A stretch of DNA of 64,000 bases from Alphaproteobacteria bacterium (lineage in GTDB: Bacteria > Pseudomonadota > Alphaproteobacteria > SMXP01). This document shows positions 43,874 through 51,156 of the stretch, one piece after another (within the stretch, counting starts at the first letter, position 1; every line of letters starts with the position of its first letter). The position numbers were made by a program, and so were the translations under genes. Below the pieces are notes generated by a model that saw nothing but the letters and a program-made list of their open reading frames with translations, was not told the DNA's origin and ran no database searches. The stretch spans positions 62,001-126,000 of the forward strand of contig JANQPV010000014.1 of NCBI GenBank assembly GCA_028285305.1, given 5' to 3'.

Positions 43874-44926
43874 ATGAACGCACTCCTTCATGAGGCGCTC
43901 GGACAATTGAGCTCGTCTTTTCAATCCCTTCGCCGATTTGCAGAGACTGCCGCGGGCCCTTGGCTTGAGTTCTGGACGCGCCAGTCGCCCAATATTCGCG
44001 GCACAATTTGGCTCATTTTCGCGGCGCTTCTCTTTTCCGTTATGATGACGCTTGTGAAGGTCCTGGGGTCCACCTTTGACAGCTATCAGATTGCTTTTTT
44101 TCGAGTCTTTCCCGGGATGATATTGACGCTGCCTTTCTTACTGAGGGCGGGGCCTCGTTCCTTCATGACCCAAAGACCGTGGCTTCATGGCGTGCGTGTC
44201 ATTGCGGGAGGCAGCGGTTTGGCCGCGAACTTCTTCGCGATTGTCCATTTGCCGCTGGCCGATGCGACCGCAATCAGTTTCTCGCGGGGACTGTTCATTG
44301 TTCCGTTGGCGATTCTGATGTTGCGGGAAGTGGTGGGGCCGAGGCGAATCCTCGCGACCCTCGTCGGTTTTGTTGGCGTCATCGTTATTCTGCGCCCCAC
44401 AGGGGCGGTGGAGCCGGCTGCCTGGGTTGCTCTTTACGGAGCCGTCGCCGTTTCTGTCGCTATAATATGTGTACGGATTTTAACGCGCACGGACAGCTCG
44501 GCCACTTTGCTGTTTTACTCCTCAGTGTTTCAGACACTCTTTTTGGCCGTTCCGGCCTTTTCAGGTTGGGTCCAGCCGACCTGGGAACAGCTTGGGCTTT
44601 TGCTGCTGATGGGAGTGGTCGGTGTGGCCGCGCAGGGATGTTTTCTAAGGGCGTATTCCATTGGGGAAACAACTGCATTGGCGCCGATCGATTATACCCG
44701 TCTCTTGTTTGCCGCCATGGCCGGGTATTTGGTGTTTGGGGATGTGCCCGATGAGTGGACGGTGGCCGGCGCGGCAATCATTATCGGGTCCACGCTCTAT
44801 ATCACGCAGCGCGAGGCAAGGTTGAAGCCGGATGGTTCCGAGCGCGTAGAAACCGGAGCGGATGTGCAAGTTGTGCAAGTTCGGGACGAAGAGGGGGATC
44901 GGGAGAGGTGCGGTAAAGACGAATAA
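43874..44926 (+). CDS. EamA-type DMT-superfamily permease
   Basis: A 350-residue drug/metabolite transporter with ten predicted helices in two EamA repeats, beginning RGTIWLIFAALLFSVMMTLVKVLG (about 41-64) and repeating from GAVAVSVAIICVRILTRTDSS (about 190). The C-terminal about 35 residues are charged. An extra about 40-residue N-terminal tail precedes the first helix; no Shine-Dalgarno supports ATG 43874, so an internal start is possible. The substrate (amino acid, purine, drug) is unknown. It stands alone in a divergent arrangement with the acidic protein. Confidence 0.9.
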   Translation: MNALLHEALGQLSSSFQSLRRFAETAAGPWLEFWTRQSPNIRGTIWLIFAALLFSVMMTLVKVLGSTFDSYQIAFFRVFPGMILTLPFLLRAGPRSFMTQRPWLHGVRVIAGGSGLAANFFAIVHLPLADATAISFSRGLFIVPLAILMLREVVGPRRILATLVGFVGVIVILRPTGAVEPAAWVALYGAVAVSVAIICVRILTRTDSSATLLFYSSVFQTLFLAVPAFSGWVQPTWEQLGLLLLMGVVGVAAQGCFLRAYSIGETTALAPIDYTRLLFAAMAGYLVFGDVPDEWTVAGAAIIIGSTLYITQREARLKPDGSERVETGADVQVVQVRDEEGDRERCGKDE

Positions 44927-45077
44927 CGATAAAGGTGCAAGACTCGCGAAACTAGGAGCACTCTATCCGTCCGTGTCACTCCTTAGCGAGTTGATGAATT
45001 TCGCGTTAGACGACGATCCATTGCCGGAACCGGCCCACCCGGTGTCGGCGCAACTCTCCAATTTGATTGACTACAGG

Positions 45078-45467
45078 TTAGTCTTCCGCGTGAAGCGGCA
45101 AGTCGAGAACTCGCCTTGCGCGTTCCTTGTGGCGGTTCTTCACATGACTCCCGACGATGCCGAGAGTGGTGGCGATAACCGTCGCGTCATCCGTAAAGCC
45201 GAAGGCGGCGATGAAGTCCGGGATCATGTCGGTTGGGAGCACAAAGTAAGCAAGGGCCGCAAAGAGCACACCGCGCACTCGGGGCGGCGTCCTGTGATCG
45301 ATGGCGCAATAATAGACGGACAGTAAATCGTCTGCGAATGGGATACGGCCAATTACTTTCGCCACTTTTTTCCAAAAACTCCTGCGAACCGTCCGCTCAT
45401 TCCGGCGTACAACAGCTGGTAAGTTCGCAACGTCAATGTCAATTTGTGGCGCAGACGTCGATGTCAC
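45078..45467 (-). CDS. YkvA family (DUF1232) membrane-associated protein
   Basis: A 129-residue protein with the DUF1232 core: LLSVYYCAIDHRTPPRVRGVLFAALAYFVLPTDMIPDFIAAFGFTDDATVIATTL (about 48-100). VLPTDMIPDFIAAFGFTDD is the family hallmark. It contains one or two hydrophobic stretches and is probably membrane-associated. Function unknown; in other genomes such genes lie beside varied stress and envelope genes. Start is GTG 45467, preceded by AGAGGG. Isolated on the minus strand. Confidence 0.87.
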   Translation of the reverse strand: MTSTSAPQIDIDVANLPAVVRRNERTVRRSFWKKVAKVIGRIPFADDLLSVYYCAIDHRTPPRVRGVLFAALAYFVLPTDMIPDFIAAFGFTDDATVIATTLGIVGSHVKNRHKERARRVLDLPLHAED

Positions 45468-45563
45468 AGAGGCCCTCTAAGTTTGTTTGTCGCAAGGTAC
45501 CCTGGAAATATGGCGACTTTTGTCCTGGATTACTAGTGGCGCACGATTCCCGGACTTCTCCTT

Positions 45564-46058
45564 TTATGCCTTTAGCTCCTCCAAAATGTCATCGAGGATC
45601 GCATATCCCGCGCCCCAGCCGCTGCCGAATCCGTCCATTGCACCCTTGAAACAGGTGATTTCGGCTTCGCTGGCGTCGTGGGGAATCCATTTGAGCTGGA
45701 CCTTTGTGGCATTGCCTGTTCCCGCGAATGTAACGATGGTCAAGAGTGTGCGGGGCCAATCCGGCATCATCGGATTGGAAACAACGTTCCAGTCTGCGTC
45801 CGTTGAGGCGTGGTGCCAAACCAGTCGTTCCTCCGGTAAGACTTCTTGGAAATCCATGCGGCTGAAATCGGAGCGGCCGCTCATCTTCATCTCATTGAGC
45901 CAAACGCCTCCCGGCTTTAGATCGAACTTGTGGATAACGGTCTCGACATTGGGCCCATACCAACGGGACAGAAATTTGGGGTCCGTCCAGGCCTGCCAAA
46001 CCAGGGCGGGTGGGGCATTAAACTCCCGGTCGAGAACAAATTCCGGCAAATCACTCAT
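45564..46058 (-). CDS. SRPBCC/AHSA1-family protein
   Basis: A 164-residue START-like protein of the activator-of-Hsp90-ATPase homologue (AHSA1/polyketide cyclase-like) type: LDREFNAPPALVWQAWTDPKFLSRWYGPN (about 8-36), FQEVLPEERLVWHHAS and the C-terminal GSGWGAGYAILDDILEEL helix. These bind small hydrophobic ligands. It overlaps the upstream ArsR gene by 8 nt, and AAGGAAG precedes its ATG. ArsR-AHSA1 pairs are common in proteobacteria, usually as small autoregulated operons. Confidence 0.9.
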   Translation of the reverse strand: MSDLPEFVLDREFNAPPALVWQAWTDPKFLSRWYGPNVETVIHKFDLKPGGVWLNEMKMSGRSDFSRMDFQEVLPEERLVWHHASTDADWNVVSNPMMPDWPRTLLTIVTFAGTGNATKVQLKWIPHDASEAEITCFKGAMDGFGSGWGAGYAILDDILEELKA

Positions 46059-46422
46059 GGTGGTCTTCCTTTTCGTCAGGCGATTTCATCTGTATAAGGA
46101 CGTCTTCGAGCTGATTGAGACTTCCGTCCCAAAATGCTTTGAAACCTGTGAGCCATTCAACGGCCGCCGCCATAGTATCCGCCTTTAAACGGGATGGGCG
46201 GCGCTGTTTGTCGATGTCGCGTTCAATGAGGCCCGCCTTTTCCAAAACTCTCAAGTGTTTAGAGACGGCTGGTTGGCTGATCCGGAAGGGTTCGGCGATT
46301 TCCTTCACGGACGCTTCGCCATGGGCCAACTTGGACAGGATCGCCCGGCGGGTGGGGTCCGCTAATGCTGCGAACACAGCATCCAAGTTAGGTGTCTCAT
46401 TTATATAACTACTTAGTTCCAT
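46051..46422 (-). CDS. ArsR-family winged-helix regulator
   Basis: A 123-residue ArsR-type repressor: AVFAALADPTRRAILSKLAHGEASVKEIAEPFRISQPAVSKHLRVLEKAGLIERD (about 16-70) is the winged helix with the SQPAVSKHLRVLE recognition helix. There is no metal-binding Cys, so it senses something other than arsenic. A longer in-frame frame upstream exists, but ATG 46422 is where the family's N-terminus begins. The start codon lies inside an inverted repeat (46403-46438), which suggests autoregulation. It is co-translated with the SRPBCC gene and divergent from the SDR gene. Confidence 0.92.
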   Translation of the reverse strand: MELSSYINETPNLDAVFAALADPTRRAILSKLAHGEASVKEIAEPFRISQPAVSKHLRVLEKAGLIERDIDKQRRPSRLKADTMAAAVEWLTGFKAFWDGSLNQLEDVLIQMKSPDEKEDHHE

Positions 46423-46438
46423 AACTCTATGGTTATAT
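46403..46438. promoter_or_regulatory. Inverted repeat spanning the ArsR start (probable operator)
   Basis: ATATAAC (46403-46409) and GTTATAT (46432-46438) are perfect inverted arms 22 bp apart, in AT-rich DNA around the ArsR ATG (46420-46422). Between them CCATAACTCTATGG is partly self-complementary. It lies in the divergent arsR-SDR region and could control both. Confidence 0.5.
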
Positions 46439-46573
46439 GAAATGCCTAAGACTTGCAACATCAAAGTTGCGTAAAGGCCAAAACGCAGGGCGATGTCCTT
46501 TCGAAAAAGCGGTTTCCCCGGGCCCCTAAACCCACTAGAACGCCCTCCATCAGACACAAAAAGGAGAAGAAAG

Positions 46574-47356
46574 GTGGAACTGAACAGTTCAATTTCGGCT
46601 GTGATTACGGGTGGCGCGTCGGGTCTCGGCGAAGCAACGGCCCGCGAACTTGCCAGCCATGGCGTCAAAGTCGCTTTGTTTGATCTCAATGCAGAGAAGG
46701 GCCCCCAAGTTGCCGAGGAGCTGGGCGGCGTTTTTTGCGAGACCAATGTGACCGATGAGGAGAGCGTGAATGCGGCATTCGCCAAATCGCGAGACGCGAT
46801 CGGGCAAGAACGCATCCTGATCAATTGCGCCGGGACTGGCAATGCGATCAAAACGGCCTCCCGTGACAAAGAAACCGGCGAGATCAAAGAGTTTCCGCTC
46901 AAAGCGTTCGATCTCATTATCCAGATTAACTTGGTTGGGACGTTCCGCTGCATCACCAAGTCGGCGGCGGGCATGTTGTCCCTTGATCCGCTGGAAGGCG
47001 GGGAACGCGGCGCCATCGTCAATACTGGCTCCGTGGCAGCGGAAGACGGCCAGATCGGACAGGCTGCCTATTCGGCCTCCAAAGGCGGTGTTGTTGGCAT
47101 GACGTTGCCGATTGCCCGCGACCTCTCTCGCGAGGGCGTCCGGGTGAACACCATCTTGCCCGGTATTTTCGATACGCCGCTCTTGCAGGGCGCGCCCGAA
47201 CAGGTGAAGCAGGCATTGGGTGCGCAAGTGCCGTTTCCGCCGCGTCTGGGAGACCCGAAGGAGTACGCGTCTCTTGCCCGTGAGATGTGCACCAATGGGT
47301 ACTTTAATGGTGAAACTGTCCGCCTCGATGGCTCTATCCGTATGGCACCGCGGTAA
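46574..47356 (+). CDS. Short-chain dehydrogenase (3-hydroxyacyl-CoA dehydrogenase-like)
   Basis: A 260-residue SDR with the NAD motif TGGASGLG (residues 12-19), an NNAG-equivalent INCAG, the catalytic Ser in NTGSVAAEDGQIGQAAYSASKG with YxxxK, and PGIFDTPLL. It is closest in pattern to HSD17B10-type 3-hydroxy(-2-methyl)acyl-CoA dehydrogenases, which work in fatty-acid or branched-chain oxidation. The start is GTG 46574, with AAGGAGAAG just upstream; an upstream frame from 46493 has no ribosome site. A strong terminator follows at 47376-47411, then the thioesterase gene. Confidence 0.93.
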   Translation: MELNSSISAVITGGASGLGEATARELASHGVKVALFDLNAEKGPQVAEELGGVFCETNVTDEESVNAAFAKSRDAIGQERILINCAGTGNAIKTASRDKETGEIKEFPLKAFDLIIQINLVGTFRCITKSAAGMLSLDPLEGGERGAIVNTGSVAAEDGQIGQAAYSASKGGVVGMTLPIARDLSREGVRVNTILPGIFDTPLLQGAPEQVKQALGAQVPFPPRLGDPKEYASLAREMCTNGYFNGETVRLDGSIRMAPR

Positions 47357-47375
47357 GCGAGTGCAATTGGCTTTG

Positions 47376-47412
47376 ACAAAGGGCTCGCCGGGTGCGAGCC
47401 CTTTGTTTGTTT
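47376..47412 (+). terminator. Strong Rho-independent terminator after the SDR gene
   Basis: ACAAAGGGCTCGC (47376-47388), loop CGGGT, and GCGAGCCCTTTGT (47394-47406) form a perfect 13-bp stem, followed by TTGTTT. It ends only a few bases before AAGGAG, the ribosome site of the thioesterase gene, so it can also act as an attenuator. Confidence 0.85.
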
Positions 47413-47425
47413 AAGGAGCACGTCA

Positions 47426-48235
47426 TTGATCAGTACGCATGACTTTTTGGGCATTCGTGAGGAAGCCGGTCCCTTGCAATGGACATTGCCTGTGCGGGCG
47501 AAGCATACGGGTGGGCGTCAATCTCTCTTTGGAGGTGTTGGTCTGGCTGCGGGCATTCTTGCGATGGAATACGCAACCGGACTGCCGACCTATTGGGCGA
47601 CGGCGCAATACATTTCCACCACGGAGCAACCGCTTGACCTTTCACTGGAGGTCACGCGGCCCGCCCAAGGCCGTTCGATTACCCAAGCGCAAGTGCAGGG
47701 ACGAGAAGGGGAAAACCTCGTCATCAGCATTATGGGGGCACTTGGTAACCGCACAGAACTGTTCTTTAAATGCTGGGATTCCATGCCGGATGCAGGTGCG
47801 CCTGGGCAAGGCGTGCCCGTTGTTCATCAGACGGGGGAAGAACGTCTTCATGACCATATGGAATTGCGCATGGCCAGGGGCATGTTCGGCTTCACAGGCG
47901 ATGGGAAGGCAACCGAGGACGAACGTTCCCTCGTCTGGGTGCGGATGCCCGGTGTACACTTGGACAGAGCGGGGCTTTCGATCTTGGCAGACTATATGCC
48001 GTCTTGTGTTGGCAACGCCCTTGGCCGCCGGGTCCGTTGTTCCAGTCTCGACAATACCATTCGTTTTGCGCAGACCGATACTTCAGAAGGGGATGAATGG
48101 GTCCTTTTGGAAAATCGGGCAGATTATATCGGCAATGGGATTGCCCACGGCCATTGCCTTATGTGGAGCGAAAGCGGGCGGTTGCTTGCGTCCGCAAGCC
48201 AAACCATGTCGGTGTCCGTGATGGACGGTTCATGA
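47426..48235 (+). CDS. TesB-like acyl-CoA thioesterase (double hotdog)
   Basis: A 269-residue acyl-CoA thioesterase. GGVGLAAGILAMEYATGLPTYWATAQYISTTEQPLDLSLEV (about 36-76) is the first hotdog with its GG-loop, and the second begins at DERSLVWVRMP; DNTIRF and ENRADYIGNGIAHGHCLMWSESGRLLASASQ give the C-terminal hotdog. It would release free fatty acids from CoA. The start is TTG 47426 with AAGGAG upstream. The SDR gene terminator sits immediately before it, so it may be expressed separately or by read-through. Related to fatty-acyl metabolism like its neighbour. Confidence 0.88.
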   Translation: MISTHDFLGIREEAGPLQWTLPVRAKHTGGRQSLFGGVGLAAGILAMEYATGLPTYWATAQYISTTEQPLDLSLEVTRPAQGRSITQAQVQGREGENLVISIMGALGNRTELFFKCWDSMPDAGAPGQGVPVVHQTGEERLHDHMELRMARGMFGFTGDGKATEDERSLVWVRMPGVHLDRAGLSILADYMPSCVGNALGRRVRCSSLDNTIRFAQTDTSEGDEWVLLENRADYIGNGIAHGHCLMWSESGRLLASASQTMSVSVMDGS

Positions 48236-48632
48236 GCTCTTCATTGAAGCGCTTTGGGTTACTCTGAGTTCCGTAAGGTTGGCTGACGTTTTATAATACA
48301 ACTCGAAGTGGATTGCGCTTGGTCTCGTGTGCGTGTCTGATGGATTGGGAGATCCGATGGCCAATAATGTGCAGTCGAACTGTCATTTGTTTTGTTACAA
48401 ATTGTTCGAAGTGTTCCATGTGCGTACAATTTGTTGACCGTTTCGCAATACTGGAAAGGAAATTACGCTCTTCGTGAGCTTCGGATGTTGGCAAACGGCC
48501 GGGCGCCGCGTAAATTTAAATGGGAAGAAATTGGGCAGGCCCCGCGTGGAATAGAGGGTCTCCTATATTGGAGCAGTTGTTGGTCGGTCTGGCGACCAAT
48601 CAGTGCACAGATTTAGTAGAGAGGACAAAGCT
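48236..48632. other. Intergenic region upstream of luxR with repeated and palindromic sites
   Basis: This 397-bp gap lacks a supported gene. TATAAT (about 48291-48296) could be a -10 box but its -35 is poor. Two near-identical 11-mers, TACAAATTGTT (48396-48406) and TACAATTTGTT (48425-48435), lie 29 bp apart, about three helical turns. A 26-codon frame with GGGAG upstream (48357-48437) overlaps them but looks accidental. A 20-bp palindrome at 48580-48599 is listed separately. Confidence 0.45.
48580..48599 (+). promoter_or_regulatory. 20-bp lux-box-like palindrome upstream of luxR
   Basis: TTGGTCG-GTCTGG-CGACCAA has perfect 7-bp arms and the 20-bp length of a lux box. It lies 33 bp before the luxR ATG, so it could mediate autoregulation. 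Its sequence differs from the canonical ACCTGT-type lux box. Confidence 0.55.
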
Positions 48633-49364
48633 ATGGACAGGCGGGAGCGGCTGTCGGTGAAGGCTGTGGAGTTCAGTCACGATATTCGGACGAAGAAAAC
48701 CATGGGTGAGCTGACGGATTATACGAAAGAGCACCTAGAAACCTTTGGCATCCGCTATCTCTCCGTGGCGGAAATTAATCCCGATCCCGACGCGATTCTG
48801 CCGAATATCAACGAATATCCCGAGGAATGGGTGCCGTGGCTTCGAAAGTACATGGCGAGCGATCCTATTCTGCATGCGATTATGGATTTCGGTCAAGAAC
48901 CGGTGGTTTGGTCGGATGTGAAGGCTCGATTGGGAGGCAACACCCTGCAAACGAGAATCATGAATGAGGCAGCTGAGTGCGGCCTGGCAGAGGGGGTAAC
49001 CTTCCCAATCACCGGCAAGAATGGATCTCTGTGTGCTATAAATTTCGGGGGGCCCGTTGTTGAGACAGATACTGATGCTCTGTCTGCGCTTAATCTCATC
49101 GGCATGTCTTTGTACCATGCCGCACATACACTCATCAGATCCCGGATTGTTGAAGAAGAAGGGTTTGCGAAGATCACGCCGCGTGAGCGCGAGTGTTTGC
49201 AGTGGGTTGCCATGGGAGAGTCGGATTATCAAATCGCCTACCGGCTTGGCGTTAGTTATCATACCGTGGTTACCCACATCCGGCGAGCAAAGGCGAAACT
49301 AAACGCTTCCAATCGCACAGAAGCAGTGGTTAAAGCGGCTCGCCACCACATCATATTCCTTTAA
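48633..49364 (+). CDS. luxR: LuxR-family quorum-sensing transcription factor
   Basis: A 243-residue LuxR-type regulator. An autoinducer-binding domain (about 17-165) carries the conserved Trp-Asp-Trp-Gly set: WVPWLRKYMASDPI, PVVWSDV and CGLAEGVTFPI. The C-terminal LuxR HTH is ITPRERECLQWVAMGESDYQIAYRLGVSYHTVVTHIRRAKAKL (about 183-225). The spacing from the first Trp to the Asp is two residues shorter than in TraR, and the usual Tyr61 position is not clearly kept, so ligand selectivity may differ. ATG 48633 follows GAGAGGAC. It is upstream of the LuxI gene in the same direction. Confidence 0.93.
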   Translation: MDRRERLSVKAVEFSHDIRTKKTMGELTDYTKEHLETFGIRYLSVAEINPDPDAILPNINEYPEEWVPWLRKYMASDPILHAIMDFGQEPVVWSDVKARLGGNTLQTRIMNEAAECGLAEGVTFPITGKNGSLCAINFGGPVVETDTDALSALNLIGMSLYHAAHTLIRSRIVEEEGFAKITPRERECLQWVAMGESDYQIAYRLGVSYHTVVTHIRRAKAKLNASNRTEAVVKAARHHIIFL

Positions 49365-49379
49365 AAAAATCAGCGCTCG

Positions 49380-49395
49380 TCCCAAAATCTTGGGA
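49380..49395 (+). promoter_or_regulatory. Palindrome between luxR and luxI
   Basis: TCCCAA-AATC-TTGGGA is a perfect 6-bp inverted repeat lying 15 bp after luxR and 61 bp before the luxI ATG. It is not followed by a T-tract, so an operator is more likely than a terminator. Its half-site CCAA/TTGG also occurs in the palindrome before luxR (TTGG...CCAA) with the arms in the opposite order. Confidence 0.45.
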
Positions 49396-49456
49396 TTGTC
49401 ATCGTTTTCAATTTTCTAAAGGCTGGCTTTTGGTCTTTGGGTAAAGGAGTTGGACG

Positions 49457-50137
49457 ATGATTAGAGTAATAGTACCTGATTCGTATGCAGAAAGTATACA
49501 ATTACTTGAGCAATACTATGAATTGCGCCACCGCATATTTGTTGAGCGCCTGGGGTGGAAGGGGCTGACGAGTGTCAGTGGCCGAGAAAAAGACCGTTTT
49601 GATGAGCATCATACGATCTATGCTTTGGCAACCGACGATTCCGGTGAAAATGTCTTAGGGGGCAGTCGCATCAGCCATTCGATGCTGCCCAGTCTGTCAT
49701 CTGATGTATTTCCGCATCTCTTTTCCGGGGTGGGTAGCGTACCTCGTTCAGAGCTGATCTACGACAGTTCGCGTGCGGTCTTGGATCTGGACAATGTCAA
49801 TAAAGCCGACCAAGAGAAGGTCAGCGAGGAGCTTTTCTGCGGTTGTTTTGGCGTTGGTGTCGCGTTGGGCGTGGAAGCCTATACCGGTGTGATGTATATG
49901 TCGGCCATTCAGCACCGGATGTCGGAAGGGATGCGTATTGACGTCCAAGGGCTTCCCGATGGTGAATTATCGAACCAGATTGCCGGAATACTCATTCCAT
50001 ATACTGATGAACAGTTAGACTTCTTGTTTGACTGTTTTGGGCCGATGTTGATGGATTTTTGTGAGCAGTATGGGCCGGAGCTCAGAAAGGCGCATCGTGT
50101 TGCCCTTGAGCTGATCCATGGGAAGGAAGCGGCCTAA
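49457..50137 (+). CDS. luxI: LuxI-family N-acyl-homoserine-lactone synthase
   Basis: A 226-residue AHL synthase, which makes the signal from acyl-ACP or acyl-CoA and S-adenosylmethionine. Conserved residues map well to the family: Arg24, Phe28 and Trp34 (RHRIFVERLGW), Glu44, Asp46 and Asp49 (GREKDRFDE), Arg71 (GGSRIS) and Arg106 (YDSSRAV). The usual Glu three residues before that Arg is Asp103, a conservative change near the substrate pocket. AAAGGAG precedes ATG. Its stop overlaps the PhyH start by one base (TAATG). Confidence 0.93.
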   Translation: MIRVIVPDSYAESIQLLEQYYELRHRIFVERLGWKGLTSVSGREKDRFDEHHTIYALATDDSGENVLGGSRISHSMLPSLSSDVFPHLFSGVGSVPRSELIYDSSRAVLDLDNVNKADQEKVSEELFCGCFGVGVALGVEAYTGVMYMSAIQHRMSEGMRIDVQGLPDGELSNQIAGILIPYTDEQLDFLFDCFGPMLMDFCEQYGPELRKAHRVALELIHGKEAA

Positions 50138-51078
50138 TGGAGATCACGAGATACTCAGCTTCGCATCCTGTCGATGAGATCATCGCCGGGATCGAGGACC
50201 AGGGTGCAGTCATTATCGAGGATTTGGTGCGGCCGACTGTGCTGGAGGTCATTCAATGTTCGGCACAAAACATGCTTGATCGTGTGCCCTGCGGGCACGG
50301 TCAATTCGTCGGCGATCAAACCAAGAGGACGGGTGGTCTGTTGGGAAAAATTCCGCAGACGGCTGATTTGGTCGAAGACGAAAAGATACTGGAGGTGATG
50401 GATTGGTTTTTGGGACCGAACTGTTCGTCTTATCAGCTCCATATCTCGCAAATGATCGCGGTGATGCCCGGCGAAGGACCGCAGATGTTGCACCGGGATG
50501 GGAACATGTTTCCCTACTGTCAGGTCGATGGCGAAAAGATCATGAACGTGATGTGGGCCATCAGTGACTTTACAGCAGACAATGGCGCTACCGAAGTGGT
50601 CTTGGAGAGCAACCATTGGACGGAGGAACGATTTGAAGAAGAGTTTCACTCTCAGAAAGCAGAGACTCTCATCGCCGAGATGAAGGCCGGATCGGCCCTC
50701 ATCTATACAGGCACGCTCGTTCATGGAGCCGGTGCAAACGGGTCTTTGGATCCGCGAATTGGGATTGTGATGGGCTACAATTTGGGCTGGCTCCGGCAGT
50801 ACGAGAATCAATTCCTGTCCGTTCCCTTGGAGCGGGTTCGTGAGCTCTCTCCCCGCGTGCAGCAACTTATGGGATATGAACCGCAGTTTCCTGCGCTTGG
50901 TCTTTTTGAAGGCCGCAGCCCGATGGAATTCATCGCTGAAGGGTTCAGCTCTCAGTTTCATGCCGCGAAGGACGATATGAGTGAGGATGTCGAAGCCGTT
51001 GTGCGGGAAATTGCCGAAAACCGCCGGCAAGCGAAGTGTGCCCGGGAGAGTGCGGGTTTCTTATCTAGTGCTGCGTAA
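50137..51078 (+). CDS. Phytanoyl-CoA dioxygenase (PhyH)-family oxygenase coupled to luxI
   Basis: A 313-residue Fe(II)/2-oxoglutarate oxygenase of the PhyH family. The iron ligands are the H-x-D in QMLHRDGNMFPY (about 118-120) and the distal His in YTGTLVHGAGANGS (about 194); the Arg in DPRIGIVMGYNLGW should bind 2-oxoglutarate. Its ATG overlaps the luxI stop (TAATG), so it is translated with the synthase and probably acts in the same pathway. The simplest inference is hydroxylation of the acyl chain of the AHL or of its precursor. Other substrates remain possible. Confidence 0.9.
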   Translation: MEITRYSASHPVDEIIAGIEDQGAVIIEDLVRPTVLEVIQCSAQNMLDRVPCGHGQFVGDQTKRTGGLLGKIPQTADLVEDEKILEVMDWFLGPNCSSYQLHISQMIAVMPGEGPQMLHRDGNMFPYCQVDGEKIMNVMWAISDFTADNGATEVVLESNHWTEERFEEEFHSQKAETLIAEMKAGSALIYTGTLVHGAGANGSLDPRIGIVMGYNLGWLRQYENQFLSVPLERVRELSPRVQQLMGYEPQFPALGLFEGRSPMEFIAEGFSSQFHAAKDDMSEDVEAVVREIAENRRQAKCARESAGFLSSAA

Positions 51079-51156
51079 TTTCCTTGTACGGAGCGGTTTT
51101 TGCGGTTGAGCCGCGTCGGTGTAAGGGTCGCCCTGATTTCGGAGCTCTGTGCGTGT

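Noticed and set aside
46589-47227. Open frame antisense to the SDR gene
   Set aside because: Mirror frame of a gene with complete SDR motifs.
48357-48437. 26-codon frame with GGGAG upstream of luxR
   Set aside because: It overlaps the two repeated 11-mers, has a Cys-rich unremarkable product and no further support; kept only as a remote possibility.
50155-51030. Open frame antisense to the PhyH gene
   Set aside because: Mirror frame of an oxygenase with an intact iron triad; no ribosome site.
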